Of a DNA stretch of 6,495 nucleotides, positions 5,160-6,495 are shown in pieces; within the stretch, counting starts at the first letter, position 1; every line of letters begins with the position of its first letter. Below the pieces are notes generated by a model, which did not search any database, was not told the origin of the DNA, and saw only the letters and a list, made by a program, of their open reading frames with translations. This DNA comes from Chloroflexota bacterium (lineage in GTDB: Bacteria > Chloroflexota > Limnocylindria > Limnocylindrales > CSP1-4): the NCBI GenBank assembly GCA_025935655.1, contig JAICUV010000198.1, positions 1-6,495 of the forward strand, in the 5' to 3' direction. The translations under genes were made by a program, and so were the position numbers.

Positions 5160-5222
5160 CGTTCGTTGACGACCTTACCCGCTCCTGGCGGCGAGGGTCA
5201 AGCGTGGATTTCTGAACGAACG
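5160..5222. repeat. 8-bp inverted repeat flanking the smpB-leader promoter
   Basis: CGTTCGTT at 5160-5167 and AACGAACG at 5215-5222 are perfect inverted copies on either side of the -35 and -10 boxes, with 47 bases between them. They could be paired operator half-sites for a repressor. In read-through RNA from the peptidase gene they could close a large loop. Neither role is proven. Confidence 0.4.
5172..5201 (-). promoter_or_regulatory. Sigma-70-like promoter for the leader, smpB and racemase-type transcript
   Basis: On the minus strand TTGACC (5201-5196) and TAAGGT (5177-5172) are separated by 18 bases. Transcription would start near 5165, leaving only a few bases before the strong ribosome-binding site. 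It is the best -35/-10 pair seen in the window and lies in its most A+T-rich intergenic stretch. It makes smpB independent of the upstream peptidase gene. Confidence 0.6.
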
Positions 5223-5243
5223 TTGCACGCGGGTTGCCGATCG

Positions 5244-6495
5244 TCAGGGCATGCCGGTCGTCTGCGCGCCGAGCACCTTCAGGGCGGCGTCGAGCGCGGG
5301 ATCATCGCCGGGCGCCGCGCCCGCCTGGTCCACGACCACGTCGGGCGTGATGCCGACCTTGTGGACCCACGTCTTGTCCGGCGTCAGCCACTTCGCGATC
5401 GTCAGGCGGAACCCGCCGCTGTCGTCCTCGAGCTGCGTCCACTGCTGGACCGTGCCCTTGCCGAACGTCCTCCACCCGACGAGCGTGGCCCGCCCGCGGT
5501 CGTGGAGTGCCCCGGCGACGATCTCGGACGCCGACGCGGACCCGCCGTCCACGAGCAGCACGACCCGGATGGACGGGTCGGTCGCGACGCCGCCCGGCTC
5601 GGCGACCGTCTCCACGAGCGTGCCGTCTGCGTCCTCCTGCCAGAAGATCGTCCCGTCCGCCAGGAACTGGCTCGCGATCTCGCGGGCCGCCGTCACGTAT
5701 CCCCCGGGGTTGCCGCGGAGGTCCACGACGAGCGCCCGCTGGCCGGCGTCCACGTCAGCCTTGAGCGCCGCGTCGAACTGCTGCGCCGCGTGATCCGAGA
5801 ACCCGGAGAGCCGGATGTAGCCCACGGCGCCGTCGGCGAGGCTGCGGGTCTCGACCTCGGGGGTCACGATGACGGCGCGCACGATCTCGACGTCGAACGG
5901 CGCCTCGGCGCCGCGCCGGATGGTCAGCGTCACGGCCGTGTCCTTGGGGCCGCGGACCCTGCTCCGTGCGGCGTCCACCGTGAGGCCATCGAGCGACGTC
6001 CCGTCGATGCGGTCGATGACGTCGCCCGGGAGGAGGCCGGCCTCGTCGGCCGGCGATCCCGGGATCGGGGCCACGATCGCGAGGCGGCAGTCGGGCCCCA
6101 GGGTGTCGCAGGTGGAGGTGGCGCCCGTCGCGTCCACGGTGCCGATCGTGGCCCCGATGCCCTCGAACTCGCCGGAGATCGAACGCAGGCTGTCCTTGAA
6201 CTCCTGGCTCGTGAGGTACTGCGAGTACGGGTCGTCCAGCGCGCCGATCATCCCCTTGATCGCGCCCTCGATCAGCGCCTTGCGATCGACGTCGCCGCCC
6301 GCATAGCGCTCGGTGACCGCGCGGTACGCGTCCCAGAACGGCTGGAAGGCCTCGGCCTCGCCGGACGGGGTGCCCGGGGTCAGCGCCGACTGGCGGCCCA
6401 GCGTCCAGCCCGAGACGAACAGCGCCGACCCGGCGAGCACGGCCACGATCGCGAGCGCGGCCACGAGCACCGACGGCCGCCGGCTCCCGGCCGCG
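5244..6495 (-). CDS. S41 family C-terminal processing peptidase (CtpA/Prc-like) with PDZ domain, N-terminus cut by window edge
   Basis: A serine endopeptidase that acts outside the cytoplasmic membrane and is held there by an N-terminal signal anchor. Numbering from the GTG at 6470, residues 1-23 are a hydrophobic helix preceded by RR. The frame stays open to the window edge, so the true start is probably outside. A helical N-terminal segment (about 42-95, ending in DDPYSQYLTSQEF) leads to a PDZ domain (about 96-187, with GSPADEAGLLPGDVIDRIDG). The protease core follows: DLRGNPGGYV (250-259), the catalytic Ser313 in GGSASASEIVAG, and Lys338 in FGKGTVQQW, spaced 25 residues apart as in Ctp enzymes. 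The C-terminal IAKWLTPDK and GITPDVVV are typical. An insert in the PDZ domain carries two Cys (121 and 128), perhaps a disulfide. The stop is 283 bases before smpB. Confidence 0.93.
   Translation of the reverse strand, partial: AAGSRRPSVLVAALAIVAVLAGSALFVSGWTLGRQSALTPGTPSGEAEAFQPFWDAYRAVTERYAGGDVDRKALIEGAIKGMIGALDDPYSQYLTSQEFKDSLRSISGEFEGIGATIGTVDATGATSTCDTLGPDCRLAIVAPIPGSPADEAGLLPGDVIDRIDGTSLDGLTVDAARSRVRGPKDTAVTLTIRRGAEAPFDVEIVRAVIVTPEVETRSLADGAVGYIRLSGFSDHAAQQFDAALKADVDAGQRALVVDLRGNPGGYVTAAREIASQFLADGTIFWQEDADGTLVETVAEPGGVATDPSIRVVLLVDGGSASASEIVAGALHDRGRATLVGWRTFGKGTVQQWTQLEDDSGGFRLTIAKWLTPDKTWVHKVGITPDVVVDQAGAAPGDDPALDAALKVLGAQTTGMP

Noticed and set aside
4961..5243. tmRNA (ssrA) gene next to smpB
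   Set aside because: No alanine acceptor stem, T-arm or CCA end is recognisable, and the tract is explained by promoter, leader peptide and hairpin.

Overview
The window is about 70% G+C (judged by eye) and gene-dense, with GTG as well as ATG starts. Two genes have a TANNNT -10 box only 6-7 bases before the start codon, which is the pattern of leaderless transcripts. A S41 C-terminal processing peptidase beside smpB, with leaderless and Shine-Dalgarno-led genes side by side, suits a high-GC Gram-positive-like lineage such as Chloroflexota or Actinomycetota. This assignment is an inference; the window holds no rRNA or other phylogenetic marker beyond SmpB.

Plus strand, left half (1-3395). A possible 34-residue single-span membrane peptide, or the tail of a gene cut by the window edge, is followed by a SMI1/KNR4 (SUKH) domain protein. 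Then comes a two-gene urease-type operon: a fused gamma-beta small subunit, and an alpha-type catalytic subunit overlapping it by 4 bases (GTGA). The alpha subunit keeps every nickel ligand, the lysine that would be carbamylated, and the catalytic His and Arg. It differs from classical urease at the positions that contact urea (flap Cys to Asn, Ala to Gly, and an 11-residue deletion that removes the third). No ureD, ureE, ureF or ureG maturation gene is present in the window.

Minus strand, right half (6495-3405, read right to left). A membrane-anchored S41/PDZ peptidase, cut by the window edge, is followed by a 283-base intergenic region and then by smpB and a proline-racemase-superfamily enzyme of the Ser/Cys type. 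The last two probably form one transcript. The racemase-type gene ends 9 bases from the end of the urease-type gene in a convergent arrangement, with no visible terminator between them.

The most unusual element is the leader in front of smpB. It has a recognisable promoter and a 12-base perfect complement to the 3' end of 16S rRNA. These are followed by a 16-residue GTG-started reading frame, MIDSSCCCTTSAESGL, with three consecutive Cys codons. The ribosome-binding site of this frame can fold against its own Cys codons, and a strong 13-pair hairpin lies between it and smpB. It looks like a peptide-based, possibly cysteine-sensing, control element placed before a ribosome-rescue gene.
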